Positions 25,751 to 35,390 of a stretch of DNA of 64,000 nucleotides are shown here, one piece after another. The first letter of the stretch is position 1. The number at the start of each line of letters is the position of its first letter. Source of the stretch: Desulfocicer vacuolatum DSM 3385 (GTDB lineage Bacteria; Desulfobacterota; Desulfobacteria; Desulfobacterales; Desulfobacteraceae); contig NZ_FWXY01000005.1 in NCBI RefSeq assembly GCF_900176365.1, positions 1 through 64,000 of the forward strand. The letters are read 5' to 3'. The notes under the pieces were generated by a model. It saw only the letters and a list, made by a program, of their open reading frames with translations. It ran no database searches and was not told the DNA's origin. A program made the translations under genes and the position numbers.

Positions 25751-27098
25751 GGGGTACGCATATATTTATACCATTGGCTGTCAGATGAACAGCTATGATT
25801 CTGAGAAATTATTTGTCATTCTGGACAAGATGGGATACCAAAAAACAGAGGAGTTAAACCAGGCAGATATTGTGATCTGTAATACCTGCTCCATTCGGGA
25901 AAAAGCCCAGGAAAAGGCATTCAGCTTTTTGGGAAGGCTTGCTGACAAGAAAAAGAAAAAACCCCATTTGATATCCATCATGGCAGGTTGTGTGGCCCAG
26001 CAGGAAAAGGATAAGGTGTTTAAGCGAATCCCCCATCTGGATGTGGTGCTGGGCACCCATGCCGTGGAAACACTTCCCCGTATCATTGAGGCGGTTAAAT
26101 CAGGAAAAACCCGAATCACCGAAACCCGGGAGAGTCATACCATATTTGAAACCCCTCCCCGCATTGAAGAAAATACTGCGCCTAAAATTTCTCGATTTGT
26201 CACCATCATGCAGGGTTGTGATAATTATTGCACCTATTGTGTGGTGCCCTATGTCCGGGGCCGGGAGCGAAGCCGAACACCAGAAAGTATTGTGGAGGAG
26301 ATCTCCACCCTGGCTGACAATGGCGTAAAAGAGGTGACGTTGCTGGGACAGAACGTTAACTCCTATGGACAAAAAGAGGGCATTTGCTCTTTTGCCCAAC
26401 TGCTTGCCAAAATCAACGACATTCCAAAACTTGAACGGATACGCTTTGCCACCTCCCATCCCAAAGACCTTTCCGATGAATTGATTTTTGCCATGCGTGA
26501 TTTTGATAAAGTCTGCAACCAGCTTCATCTGCCTGTGCAGTCCGGTTCCAATGGGATTTTAAAAAAAATGCACCGGGGCTACACCCGGGAGATATACCTT
26601 GAGCGCATTGATATGCTGCGCACCCATTGCCCCGACGTGGGACTTTCATCGGATATGATTGTGGGATTCCCCTCGGAGACCCGCCACGATTTTGAGCAGA
26701 CCCTCTCCCTTGTTTCCACGGTGGGATTTGACGGCATATTTGCCTTTGCCTATTCCGACCGCCCCAATGCACCGGCCTCCAAATTTTCCGGGGCCGTGGA
26801 TGAAACAGAAAAAATGGCCCGGCTCAATGAGCTTCTGGCCCTTCAGGAATCCTTCACTGAAAAGAAAAACAATGCTCTTGTGGGGACCGTTCAAAGGGTG
26901 TTGGTGGAGGGGGAAAGTCTTAAAAAACGTCATACCGAACCCGGGGAAAACATCACAGAACCCCAGATGACCGGGCGTACAGATACAGGTAAAATTGTCC
27001 ATTTCTCTGCTGCGGGCGTTGTCCCGGGAGATTTGGTGAACATAAAAATAGCACATGCCTATTCCCACTCTCTCTGGGGAACATGTGCAGGGGAGTAA
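25740..27098 (+). CDS. miaB: tRNA (N6-isopentenyl adenosine(37)-C2)-methylthiotransferase MiaB
   Basis: 452 residues, normal MiaB length. The N-terminal cluster-binding domain has Cys14 ('IGCQMNSYD'), Cys50 ('CNTCSIREKAQEK') and Cys84 ('AGCVAQQ'). The radical-SAM domain has CxxxCxxC at 160, 164 and 167 ('GCDNYCTYCVVPYVRGRERS'). A C-terminal TRAM domain ends the protein. It inserts the methylthio group on adenosine 37 of tRNAs reading UNN codons. It is sandwiched between DUF4911 (11-base overlap) and map (2-base gap), forming a translation-related operon. Confidence 0.96.
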   Translation: MKCKGYAYIYTIGCQMNSYDSEKLFVILDKMGYQKTEELNQADIVICNTCSIREKAQEKAFSFLGRLADKKKKKPHLISIMAGCVAQQEKDKVFKRIPHLDVVLGTHAVETLPRIIEAVKSGKTRITETRESHTIFETPPRIEENTAPKISRFVTIMQGCDNYCTYCVVPYVRGRERSRTPESIVEEISTLADNGVKEVTLLGQNVNSYGQKEGICSFAQLLAKINDIPKLERIRFATSHPKDLSDELIFAMRDFDKVCNQLHLPVQSGSNGILKKMHRGYTREIYLERIDMLRTHCPDVGLSSDMIVGFPSETRHDFEQTLSLVSTVGFDGIFAFAYSDRPNAPASKFSGAVDETEKMARLNELLALQESFTEKKNNALVGTVQRVLVEGESLKKRHTEPGENITEPQMTGRTDTGKIVHFSAAGVVPGDLVNIKIAHAYSHSLWGTCAGE

Positions 27099-27100
27099 TT

Positions 27101-27991
27101 GTGAGAAACGCCGTTAAAAAGAAAAAAGTGGGCAGAAACAGTCCCTGTCCCTGTGGAAGCGGAAAGAAATTTAAAAATTGTTGCATGAACCCGACTCCCA
27201 AGGTAATGACCCTTAAGGAAGAGTACAAAAAGAAATTTGATATCACCCTTAAAGAACCCCATGAAATTGAGGGTATCCGAAAATCCGGAGTGCTTCTTCT
27301 GGATATCATGAACAAGGTGGAAAAGATGATTGCACCGGGCATAAAAACCGATGAGATCAACACCCTGGTCCATGAAGAGACCGTAAAAGCCGGTGCGATT
27401 CCTGCCCCTCTGGGGTATCGCGGGTTTCCCAAGAGCGTGTGCGTGTCCGTCAATGAGGTAATCTGCCATGGTATTCCAGGAGATCGTATCCTGAATGACG
27501 GGGATATTGTCAACGTGGATATCACCCCCATATTAAACGGATTCTATGCCGATGCCAATAAAACTTTTTTTGTGGGAACCCCCACAAAGGAAGGAAAAAA
27601 GATTGTGTCTGTGGCAGCTGAATCCCTGAAGCGGGGCATGGAAATGATTCGACCCGGAGCCCATCTGGGAGATATCGGCTGGGCCATCCAGAATTATGCC
27701 GAGGCCCAGGGCTGTTCCGTTGTCCGTGAATTTGTGGGTCATGGGGTGGGGCTGGATTTTCACGAGCAGCCCCAGGTGCTTCATTTTGGTAAAAGAGGCA
27801 GGGGGGTCAAGCTGGTTCCCGGCATGGTGTTCACCATTGAACCCATGATCAATCTTGGAAAGCGGGACCTTCACATTCTGGATGACCAATGGACCGCCGT
27901 TACAAATGATAGTTCGCTGTCTGCCCAGTTTGAACAAACTTTTCTGGTCACTGACACAGGCTGGGAAAGTTTGACACCATATCCTTTATAA
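27101..27991 (+). CDS. map: Methionine aminopeptidase type I with N-terminal SEC-C zinc motif
   Basis: 296 residues when started at the GTG at 27101, which has AGGGGAG five bases upstream and follows the miaB stop by two bases. An ATG 18 bases earlier is in frame but inside miaB. The N-terminus carries a SEC-C zinc knuckle ('GRNSPCPCGSGKKFKNCC'), which in such MetAPs is thought to bind ribosomes. The pita-bread metal ligands are visible: Asp in 'VNVDITP' and 'YADANKTF', His in 'GHGVGLDFHE', Glu in 'TIEPMIN' and 'QFEQTF'. It removes initiator methionine co-translationally. A repeat lies downstream between it and the convergent UPF0210 gene. Confidence 0.95.
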   Translation: MRNAVKKKKVGRNSPCPCGSGKKFKNCCMNPTPKVMTLKEEYKKKFDITLKEPHEIEGIRKSGVLLLDIMNKVEKMIAPGIKTDEINTLVHEETVKAGAIPAPLGYRGFPKSVCVSVNEVICHGIPGDRILNDGDIVNVDITPILNGFYADANKTFFVGTPTKEGKKIVSVAAESLKRGMEMIRPGAHLGDIGWAIQNYAEAQGCSVVREFVGHGVGLDFHEQPQVLHFGKRGRGVKLVPGMVFTIEPMINLGKRDLHILDDQWTAVTNDSSLSAQFEQTFLVTDTGWESLTPYPL

Positions 27992-28069
27992 CCCCATGAC
28001 AGGCTATCCTGTTACAGCGAACAATGAAAAAACAGTTGCTGTTAGCGCCCAAAATCCAGTCCTTTTTTG

Positions 28070-28312
28070 TATATAACCGCCACGGACGGATCAAAATACG
28101 CTCCGCCCGTGGCGGTTATATGAAAAGGTAACCTCCAAGGTTACCTCAGCAGAGCCGCCTCCCCGATGGGCAATAGGAACCGGACAATTGAGCTGTCTAC
28201 AGTTCCGGTCCGGGCCCATTGCCCGTCGGGGGGGCGGCGGTATAATACCATTTGGCTCCGCGTCTACGACCCTATATTTGTTGTGTCCGCCGGGACATGT
28301 GGGTTATAGAAA
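28070..28312. repeat. Family A repeat, locus h (S hairpin + core)
   Basis: Opens with a near-perfect 18-bp side stem (ATAACCGCCACGG… with …CCGTGGCGGTTAT, 28073-28120, one mismatch). A small AGGTAACCT/AGGTTACCT hairpin and a full core in orientation 1 follow. It fills the convergent gap between map and the UPF0210 gene and ends one base before the latter's stop, so it may also serve as a two-way terminator. G-tract of 7 gives a 16-base TTGCCC-TATAAT spacer. Confidence 0.92.
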
Positions 28313-28313
28313 A

Positions 28314-29687
28314 TTAATTTTTCATACTGTGGATAGGGGCTGGGATCCTGCCACCCTGTTTTACAAAGGTGTCCCTCAATTCGGCATGGGGCACATCCAT
28401 GATTTGGGATTCTCCCAAAAGACCGCCAAAATAGACTTTTTCTCCGGCTTTTTTCCCCGGCACAGGAATGATGCGCGTGGCTGTGGTTTTATTGTTAATC
28501 ATTCCAATGGCCATTTCATCGGCAATGATTCCTGCCAGGGTTTCCTCTGTGATATCACCGGGCACCGGCACCATGTCCAGACCCACGGAACAGACACAGG
28601 TCATGGCTTCCAGCTTTTCAATGGAAAGATATCCGTTGGCTGCGGCCTCGGCAATATTTAAATCCTCTGTCACTGGAATAAAGGCTCCGCTTAAACCGCC
28701 CACATGGGAACTTGCAAAGGCCCCTCCTTTTTTCACGGCATCGTTGAGCATGGCAAGGGCTGCCGTGGAGCCGGGCACGCCAATGCTGGTAAGCCCCAGT
28801 GCCTGGAAGATTTCTCCGATGCTGTCTCCCACCGTGGGGGTGGGGGCCAGGGAAAGATCCACCACACCAAATCGGATATTTAAGGTTTCTGCCACTTCAC
28901 GGCCAATGAGTTCCCCCACCCGGGTGACCTTGCACGCTGTGTTTTTAATTATTTCTGCAATTTGTCCCAACCGCAGTCCCGGGGATTTTTCCAAAGCCCT
29001 TTCAATGGCTTTTTTCACCACACCGGGGCCGCTGACCCCCACATTGATAACAGCGTCACCCACACCCACCCCGAGGTAGGCCCCTGCCATAAAGGGCATA
29101 TCCTGGGGGATGTTGCAAAACACGCACATTTTGGCGCATCCCAGTCCGTCATCATCTGCTGTCAACGCTGCGGATTTCTTAATCACCCGGGACATTTCAT
29201 ACACGGCATCCATGTTGATACCCGAGCGGGTGGTGGCCACATTCACCGAAGCACAAAGTCGCTGGGTCTGGGCCAGGGCCTGGGGCAACGCATCCATGAG
29301 AGCCCTGTCCCCCGGGGCAATGCCTTTTTCCACCAGGGCGGAAAAACCTCCCATGAAATCAATATTAACGGCCTTGGCAACATCATTGAGGGTATGGGCA
29401 ATTTCCACCATCTGGGGGGCGGAAAAAGGGGCCCCCACCAGACCAATGGGACTCAGTGAAATCCGTTTGTTCACCACGGCAATGCCGTATTTTTCCCCCA
29501 CAAAATCGCACACTTGAACAAGTTCCGCTGCATTGCGAAGAATCTTGGCACGGATGTTTTTCTTAAATACAGCAAGGTCGTCACTGACACAGTCAAAAAG
29601 ACTGATTCCCAATGTCACGGCACGCACATCAAGATGTTCGTTTTTAACCATTTCTATGGTTGATAAAATTTCCTGTTCATTATACAT
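28314..29687 (-). CDS. UPF0210 (DUF711/PFL-like) family protein
   Basis: 457 residues, the family's usual size. It matches the UPF0210 group: it starts 'MYNEQEILSTIEMV' and has 'FSALVEKG', 'GVSGPGVVKKAIE' and 'GVVDLSLAPTPTVGDS' segments with many Gly-rich turns. Cytosolic; a glycyl-radical-like PFL fold has been suggested for the family but the reaction is unknown. The upstream gene on the same strand encodes a double-ACT protein 44 bases away. That pairing (UPF0210 with UPF0237/ACT) recurs in many bacteria and suggests an amino-acid-regulated function. Confidence 0.87.
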   Translation of the reverse strand: MYNEQEILSTIEMVKNEHLDVRAVTLGISLFDCVSDDLAVFKKNIRAKILRNAAELVQVCDFVGEKYGIAVVNKRISLSPIGLVGAPFSAPQMVEIAHTLNDVAKAVNIDFMGGFSALVEKGIAPGDRALMDALPQALAQTQRLCASVNVATTRSGINMDAVYEMSRVIKKSAALTADDDGLGCAKMCVFCNIPQDMPFMAGAYLGVGVGDAVINVGVSGPGVVKKAIERALEKSPGLRLGQIAEIIKNTACKVTRVGELIGREVAETLNIRFGVVDLSLAPTPTVGDSIGEIFQALGLTSIGVPGSTAALAMLNDAVKKGGAFASSHVGGLSGAFIPVTEDLNIAEAAANGYLSIEKLEAMTCVCSVGLDMVPVPGDITEETLAGIIADEMAIGMINNKTTATRIIPVPGKKAGEKVYFGGLLGESQIMDVPHAELRDTFVKQGGRIPAPIHSMKN

Positions 29688-29731
29688 GATTATTCCTTAA
29701 TTTTGGGGTGCTGTGTGTTCTGTCCAGAGCA

Positions 29732-30286
29732 TCAAATTTTATTAATGGTTTCAAAAATATTTTTATGCTGAATTGAAATATCCAGGCCCAGCGTAGAGGC
29801 TTTGGCTCTTAGTGCCTCAAACAGATGGGTCTGGTCAGTGGTGTGGGTCACTGCAATTTCATACACCATGATGTTGGCATTGGGGTCATTCCCTCCCTTG
29901 AACACCGCAGTGAGGTTGGTTACGTTGACTCCATGATCTGCAATGATTTTTGTGAATCTGGCCACAAGCCCTTTCTGATCAGGTCCAATGGTGGTGATGA
30001 GAAATGTTTCTGAAACACCGGACACCTGTTTGGTATCCAAAGGGGACATTTGATCAATGTAAATTTGAAGCCCTTCTCCGGAAAGATCCCGGTCAAGGCG
30101 TTGCTGCAGGGTTTCCATGTTCAGTGTTTCCGGGGGCTCTACAATGAAGAAACCTGAAAATTCATTTTGCAGGATCATTTGATTAACATTTTGAAGGTTG
30201 CAGTCCAAGGCATACAGACCGGCAGATACCTTGGCGATGATTCCGGGTCTGTCCTTTCCCAGAACGGTGATAATCAATTTTTCCAT
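29732..30286 (-). CDS. Double ACT-domain regulatory protein (GcvR/UPF0237-like)
   Basis: 184 residues containing two ACT domains: about 1-85 ('MEKLIITVLGKDRPGIIAKV') and 95-180 ('LITTIGPDQKGLVARFTKII'). ACT domains bind amino acids; two-domain proteins of this kind include GcvR. No DNA-binding or catalytic part is present. It is the first gene of a pair with UPF0210 and probably senses an amino acid for it. Confidence 0.87.
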   Translation of the reverse strand: MEKLIITVLGKDRPGIIAKVSAGLYALDCNLQNVNQMILQNEFSGFFIVEPPETLNMETLQQRLDRDLSGEGLQIYIDQMSPLDTKQVSGVSETFLITTIGPDQKGLVARFTKIIADHGVNVTNLTAVFKGGNDPNANIMVYEIAVTHTTDQTHLFEALRAKASTLGLDISIQHKNIFETINKI

Positions 30287-30330
30287 GAATGATAACTCCT
30301 TATGTGGTGATCCCTGAAAATTTCAGAAAT

Positions 30331-30378
30331 TTTTATAACTGCCATGGGCAGACCTTATTTTGACCTCGGTCTGCCCAA
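30331..30378. repeat. Family A repeat, locus i (single S hairpin)
   Basis: A lone side module: TTATAACTGCCA followed by a 10-bp perfect stem TGGGCAGACC / GGTCTGCCCA. It lies in a divergent promoter region; the remaining bases up to 30727 hold no gene I can support. Confidence 0.8.
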
Positions 30379-30727
30379 AACTAAGCATGAAAGTTTGAAA
30401 AAAATCAAAGTCAGCAAAGAAAAACAATCCAGTAAGTAAATGGGTTTAATAAACCATTCCAGCCAAGAGGTAAACTAAAAATATTGATGTTTGGGGGAAC
30501 TATGCTTATACTGACAGGTATTCGGTTTTTGACGCAATCCCCAATGAAATGGTGCAAAGAATATCATGGGATATTTTTTCCATGGGTCGTAACTCATTTT
30601 CACAGGCAATATTGTGATGAAATCCAAAATTTGGGTCAGGTGTGCAGTTCTTTGATGGATAATGATATCCATTGCGACTGCATTGGATAATCCTTGTTTT
30701 TTTATTATGTGGAGCAAAGAAATTTAA

Positions 30728-31546
30728 ATGGTAGAAAAAGGCTGGTCAGCGTTTGTCAGGGAATATAAAGTTGTGCTGTTGATTGTCATTGTTGGATTTT
30801 TTCTCATTGAGCTGCAAATACTGGTGATGTCTTCCATGAAATCGGGTAGACAATCCTGGTTAAAGGTGGTGGATGACGGCGGGCAGATCATTTACGAAGT
30901 CAAAGGCTCCACCTTGACCAATTTTAATAAATACTATTTTGAAAACACCTTTGGTTCCCTGGATCAATACCAGGTAAAACTATATACCAAGGAAATTCCT
31001 TTCCCCTTCAGGGCTTGGTTGTCAGCATCGGTGGGGATTCCCGTGGGCCTGGTGCTCTTGCTGGCCTTTGTTCTCAAGGCGTTCAAGTCATTGATACAGG
31101 GAAGGGATGAAGAGGTTAATCTCTTTGATGACAAGGCGGATAATCCCCAGGGCCGTGCCCAAAGGTTACTCTCCAGTGCCGGCCGCCTCAATATTTTTAT
31201 CATCGGCTTTTTGCTGATCAGCGTGGTCCTGCTTTATTGGATTGTACCCAATATGCTCACTTTTCTTGCCAAGGCAGGCATTGAAACCTTTGAAAATTAT
31301 AAATATTTTTTCATGGGAATCATTGGCGTTCTTTTCCTTTTATTTGCCTGGTTCATGTACATGAGATATCAACTGGCCAAAAAAAGCATGGATGCCCAGA
31401 CGGAAATTCGCAAATTTGAACTCCAGCTTCAACATGAGCGACAGTTAAGCGGTGTTCCAGCTCTGGGGTATGACAGTGGTGAAAAGCCCCAGCTCATCGG
31501 GTATGAAGATGTTGAGGCGGAAGATGCGGTGGGGGCAGAGAAATGA
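30728..31546 (+). CDS. Hypothetical four-helix membrane protein
   Basis: 272 residues with membrane segments at about 14-34, 100-120, 155-177 and 195-215. An external loop follows the first helix, and a charged cytoplasmic tail of about 55 residues includes a coiled-coil-like stretch ('TEIRKFELQLQHERQLS'). No named family recognised. It overlaps the next gene (DHH-CBS protein) by four bases, so the two are translationally coupled and probably functionally linked. This might place a cytosolic phosphoesterase under control of a membrane partner; that is inference. Confidence 0.75.
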   Translation: MVEKGWSAFVREYKVVLLIVIVGFFLIELQILVMSSMKSGRQSWLKVVDDGGQIIYEVKGSTLTNFNKYYFENTFGSLDQYQVKLYTKEIPFPFRAWLSASVGIPVGLVLLLAFVLKAFKSLIQGRDEEVNLFDDKADNPQGRAQRLLSSAGRLNIFIIGFLLISVVLLYWIVPNMLTFLAKAGIETFENYKYFFMGIIGVLFLLFAWFMYMRYQLAKKSMDAQTEIRKFELQLQHERQLSGVPALGYDSGEKPQLIGYEDVEAEDAVGAEK

Positions 31547-32841
31547 AGATTATCACCACCCATAAAGGAACAGATTTTGATGCCCTGGCTTCCCTGGTGG
31601 CAGGGAAACTTCTGTATCCCGGTGCCAGGGCGGTGCTGCCCCATGTAATTAATCCAAACCTGAAGGCATTTCTTTCCATCCATAAAGATTTGTTTGGCTT
31701 TTACTCCCCCCGGGAAATTAATCTGGATGAGGTCACAGAACTTGTGGTGGTGGACACCAATACCTGGAAACGCCTGGACGGCATGGAGGACCTGCAAAAG
31801 CGTAAGGATTTAAGAATAACGGTGTGGGATCACCATGTCAATGGGGACATTGATGCCCATGAACTGCACCGGGAAGAGTGCGGAGCCAATATAACCCTGA
31901 TGATTCGGGAATTAAAGGTCCAGCGAAAATTATTGTCCCCCATACAGGCCACTCTTTTTCTCATGGGGCTGTATGAAGACACCGGTAATTTAACCTTTTC
32001 CTGCACCCTGGCAGAAGATGCCATGGCAGCGGCTTACCTTCTGGAACGGAAAGCAGATTTACAGATTTTATCCACTTTTCTTCGTCAGGCCTATGGCAAG
32101 CAGCAAAAGGATATCTTATTTCAGATGATCCAGAAAGCCCAAACCAGTGAGGTGGCAGGCTTTAATGTGAGCATTATTTCCATGGATATCATGGGGCATG
32201 TGCAAAACCTTTCCATGGTGGTTCAAATGTATCGTGAAATTGTCAATGTGGATGCGGCCTTTGCTATTTTTAAGGATATTGAACGGAACCGCTGCATGGT
32301 CATTGGCAGAAGTAATATTGATGGTCTTAATATCGGTGTGATCATGCGAAGCATGGGCGGCGGGGGGCATCCCGGGGCAGGCTCTGCTCTTTTGAAAAAC
32401 ACCAATCCCGTTGTGATCCGGGAGATGATTGAGGAAATGCTCAAGGGCAACCAGCACTCATCTGTGAAATTATCCGATATCATGTCCTATCCCGTTGTCA
32501 CAGTGCATGAAAATACCATTGTGGATGAAGTGGCCATGTTGCTGCGCGAACAAGGCTGTACCGGCATGCCTGTGGTGGATGATGATAACCGCATGGTGGG
32601 AATTATTTCCCGCCGGGATTTTAAAAAAATAAAAAAAGACAGTCACATGAGATCACCCATAAAGGCATTCATGAGCCGGGAGGTGATATCCATATCCCCC
32701 CACAGCAGTGCCATTGATGCCGCACGCCTCATGATAAAACATGATATCGGCCGGATCCCAGTCATCCAGGATGACGAGATCATCGGCATTGTCACCCGGT
32801 CTGACACCATGGTTTATTTTTATGATATCCTTCCTGACTGA
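31543..32841 (+). CDS. DHH-DHHA1 phosphoesterase with two CBS domains
   Basis: 432 residues. The N-terminal DHH domain ('TTHKGTDFDALASLVAGKL', 'ELVVVDTN', 'VWDHHVNGD') and DHHA1 ('GGGGHPGAGSALL') are followed by two CBS repeats (about 312-430: 'MSYPVVTVHENTIVDEV', 'MSREVISISPHSSAIDA'). DHH enzymes hydrolyse phosphodiesters such as cyclic dinucleotides or nano-RNA; CBS pairs bind adenine nucleotides and could gate activity. Many deltaproteobacterial homologues continue into a poly(A)-polymerase/tRNA-nucleotidyltransferase head. Here the protein ends after the CBS pair. It overlaps the upstream membrane-protein gene by ATGA. Confidence 0.87.
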   Translation: MKIITTHKGTDFDALASLVAGKLLYPGARAVLPHVINPNLKAFLSIHKDLFGFYSPREINLDEVTELVVVDTNTWKRLDGMEDLQKRKDLRITVWDHHVNGDIDAHELHREECGANITLMIRELKVQRKLLSPIQATLFLMGLYEDTGNLTFSCTLAEDAMAAAYLLERKADLQILSTFLRQAYGKQQKDILFQMIQKAQTSEVAGFNVSIISMDIMGHVQNLSMVVQMYREIVNVDAAFAIFKDIERNRCMVIGRSNIDGLNIGVIMRSMGGGGHPGAGSALLKNTNPVVIREMIEEMLKGNQHSSVKLSDIMSYPVVTVHENTIVDEVAMLLREQGCTGMPVVDDDNRMVGIISRRDFKKIKKDSHMRSPIKAFMSREVISISPHSSAIDAARLMIKHDIGRIPVIQDDEIIGIVTRSDTMVYFYDILPD

Positions 32842-33124
32842 CTTTGCAGATCCCGGGTCGTTGGGAGGGAAATATAAGGGGGCTCAGCAATTTTAAATCC
32901 GCCGATTTAAATCGGGGTTTCATTCATGGAAAATAATGGGCTTGGTCATAACGTGGGCCATGTTGTAATGAAATTTTAGGAATTGAAAATTAATGCTTTA
33001 ATTACGGTACGTTGCGGTCAATAAAATTTTATCTCACGTATGGTGGCCCAGCTTATGGTCAACCCCAAAATAATAACCGGAAATTGTTAAATGATAAATC
33101 CATGGGGTCTGAATCCCAACAAAT

Positions 33125-34777
33125 CTACGTATCAACTTTTTTGCCGGCCCACAGGGCCAGTTTTTCCCTGAAAATTTTAGAGTTGTGTCGGATGTCCACT
33201 GGAAAGCCCGGGTGGATGAATATGTGCTCAATGGCATCGGTCAAGGGGTGTTTGCCAGCCATGGTATAGAGTTCGTCCAGAAGCATCTGAGGGTTTGTAA
33301 TATCAGGTTGCGTCTCAATACACATCACCGCTGTCTGCATGTCCCGGGGGCCCACCCCTGTGAGGGCACTTCTGAACACTTGGGGATGATTATTAAAGAC
33401 AGCTTCCACGGGAATGGTGAACAGCGTGCCTTTACCCGTGGTAACCCGGTGACTTTTTCTGCCGCAGAACCAGATACGCCCCTTGGTATCCTGCCAGGCA
33501 AGATCCCCCATGCGGTGCCACACCCCCCCATCTCCGTCTTCAATTTTAGCCAGCATATCTGCCTTGGGATTGTTAAAATAACCTGAAGTGACCAGTGGAG
33601 CTTTAACAACAATTTCTCCCACCTCCTTGGGGGGCATTCTAAGGTCGTCATGCCATTGTACAATGGGATCATCGGTGATGGTGATGATTTCAACGGTGGT
33701 GTTACCAATGGGATATCCCACACACATGCCAAACCCCTGTTCACTCAAGCGTCGGGTTTCGGATAAAATCTCCTTGCTGCCGATGGAGACAATGGGCACT
33801 GCCTCTGTGGCCCCATAGGGGGTGTGTATCTCGGTGTCCGGTGACAGCATGGTGGAAAACTGCTCTATGTTGGCCGGGGTCACCGGCGCACCGGCAGACA
33901 CCACCCTTTTTAAAGATGGCAGTTTAATACCCATCTCTTTTCCATATTTCCCCACCCGGTTGAGAAGGGCAGGGGAGGCAAACATATTGGTTACACCCTG
34001 GTTTTCAATGGCCTCAATGATTTTTTCAGGATTGACATGGGCAGGTTTTGTGGGGTCCATATCCGGAATAACAGCGGTCATGCCAAGGGCCGGATCAAAC
34101 AGAGCAAACAAAGGAAAGGTGGGCAGGTCTATTTCATCCGCACCAATGTCAAAATGTGCCTGGATCTGTCTGAGTTGGGCATCAAAGTTGGCATGGGTGT
34201 AGATCACCCCTTTTGCAGGACCGGTGCTGCCCGTGGTAAAAAGAATGGCTGCGGTTTCATGGGGGGCTGTGGGTACCGTAGGAAAGGGCGTATTGGATTC
34301 ATAGGCAAGTAGCTTATCCAGGCTCAGGCCTCCCCACAATAACCGTCTTCCCACGGTGACAAAGGTGGTGACGGTTTTAAATCCCCACGGTTTGAGGACC
34401 CTTAAAAAATGGGCTTTTTCAATGCCGATGAATGCCGTGGGTTTACCTTGTTTAAAACAAGACAGCATGCGCTTGACTCCCATGCCGGGGTCCACCACCA
34501 CCGGTACGGCCCCCACCTTGAAAAGGGCAAAAATAATGGTAAAAAAATCAAGGCTCGGCGGAACCATCAAAATGGTTCTCACCCCCCGGGTGATGCCGTT
34601 TGCCTCAAAGGCAAAGGCCAGGTTGTCCGAGGCCGTGTCCAGCTGGCTGAAGGTCATGTGGCTGTAAAGTACCTGTCCCTTTGCGTCCCTGGAATCGGGT
34701 ACCACCACTGCCCTTTTATATGGAAAGGTTTCTGCGCTTGTTTTCAACCAGGATGAAATGTTCATAATATCGTTCAT
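33125..34777 (-). CDS. oleC: OleC-like acyl-AMP-forming ligase (beta-lactone synthetase)
   Basis: 550 residues of the ANL superfamily: P-loop 'ILFTTGSTGPAKGVIYTH', 'TPYGATEAVP', 'WHRMGDLAWQD' and a C-terminal lid. The ending 'HPGFPVDIRHNSKIFREKLA' is, from memory, characteristic of OleC rather than other acyl-CoA ligases. OleC converts the beta-hydroxy acid made by OleA and OleD into a beta-lactone using ATP; OleB then decarboxylates it to a long-chain cis-olefin. OleA and OleB are encoded 10 kb away in the same window, on the same strand, with unrelated genes between. No OleD is visible here. The start is uncertain between residues M1 and M5. It is convergent with the DHH-CBS gene. Confidence 0.83.
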   Translation of the reverse strand: MNDIMNISSWLKTSAETFPYKRAVVVPDSRDAKGQVLYSHMTFSQLDTASDNLAFAFEANGITRGVRTILMVPPSLDFFTIIFALFKVGAVPVVVDPGMGVKRMLSCFKQGKPTAFIGIEKAHFLRVLKPWGFKTVTTFVTVGRRLLWGGLSLDKLLAYESNTPFPTVPTAPHETAAILFTTGSTGPAKGVIYTHANFDAQLRQIQAHFDIGADEIDLPTFPLFALFDPALGMTAVIPDMDPTKPAHVNPEKIIEAIENQGVTNMFASPALLNRVGKYGKEMGIKLPSLKRVVSAGAPVTPANIEQFSTMLSPDTEIHTPYGATEAVPIVSIGSKEILSETRRLSEQGFGMCVGYPIGNTTVEIITITDDPIVQWHDDLRMPPKEVGEIVVKAPLVTSGYFNNPKADMLAKIEDGDGGVWHRMGDLAWQDTKGRIWFCGRKSHRVTTGKGTLFTIPVEAVFNNHPQVFRSALTGVGPRDMQTAVMCIETQPDITNPQMLLDELYTMAGKHPLTDAIEHIFIHPGFPVDIRHNSKIFREKLALWAGKKVDT

Positions 34778-34890
34778 AAAAAACCTGTTCCGCTGTGTGT
34801 GATTTATTCTTTATGATGTTTTAAATTTCGAATGTTATGTTACGTACTCTGGATATTTATTTCAGATTTTATCTGTTTTGTCAGTATTTT

Positions 34891-34943
34891 TTTATAACTG
34901 CCACGGGCAGACTGTATTTTGATCCAGTTCTATCCACAGGGAA
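34891..34943. repeat. Family A repeat, locus j (diverged S)
   Basis: A single, decayed side module (TTATAACTGCCACGGGCAGAC … GTTCTATCCAC) upstream of oleC. The stem is poor compared with other copies. Confidence 0.65.
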
Positions 34944-35098
34944 AGTTCAAACAATCAAAGGCTTTATGGCCTATTCTATGTAAAGAACATGGAAAATATA
35001 TGCTTGATATTCAATAATGCAGGCTCTTGCTTGACCAATAAATTTGATCCATGTACTTTAATTGTGCTTGATAATTCTTGTTCAGGGGTTATTATTCA

Positions 35099-35282
35099 CT
35101 CAACTTTCGGGCTTCATTTCAAAGCCGGCATTTTTAAATGTACCGATGGGCTCAGTGTGCTGACGGGGTCAGGCTTTTGTTATTGATGTTATCGACCAAG
35201 GCCTTTGCCAGCGAAAAAAGCCTCGATAATGTCAATAACGAAAGCCTGACCCCACCACGAAATGCGAACACCGAAAGTTGAG
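35099..35282. repeat. Family B MITE-like element, copy 1 (184 bp)
   Basis: Bounded by perfect 12-bp inverted termini CTCAACTTTCGG / CCGAAAGTTGAG. Inside is a long hairpin whose 31-base arms (35165-35195 and 35223-35253) pair with few mismatches. The flanking direct repeat is TTATTCA (7 bp). No coding capacity. Matches the copies at 55392 and 56205 almost base for base. Confidence 0.9.
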
Positions 35283-35297
35283 TTATTCATAAGTTTC

Positions 35298-35390
35298 ATA
35301 GAAACCGCCACGGGCAGACCGTATTCTGATCCCGTTCCGCCCACAACAAAAGCTGAAATACTCCCCGGATTTGCGGAGTATTTCATATGA
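35298..35390. repeat. Family A repeat, locus k (S + T), reaching the start of the DUF2868 gene
   Basis: A side module followed by a clean tail hairpin (GAAATACTCC … GGAGTATTTC), whose last bases (CATATGA) contain the annotated ATG of the next gene. It starts 15 bases after MITE copy 1. Confidence 0.88.
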
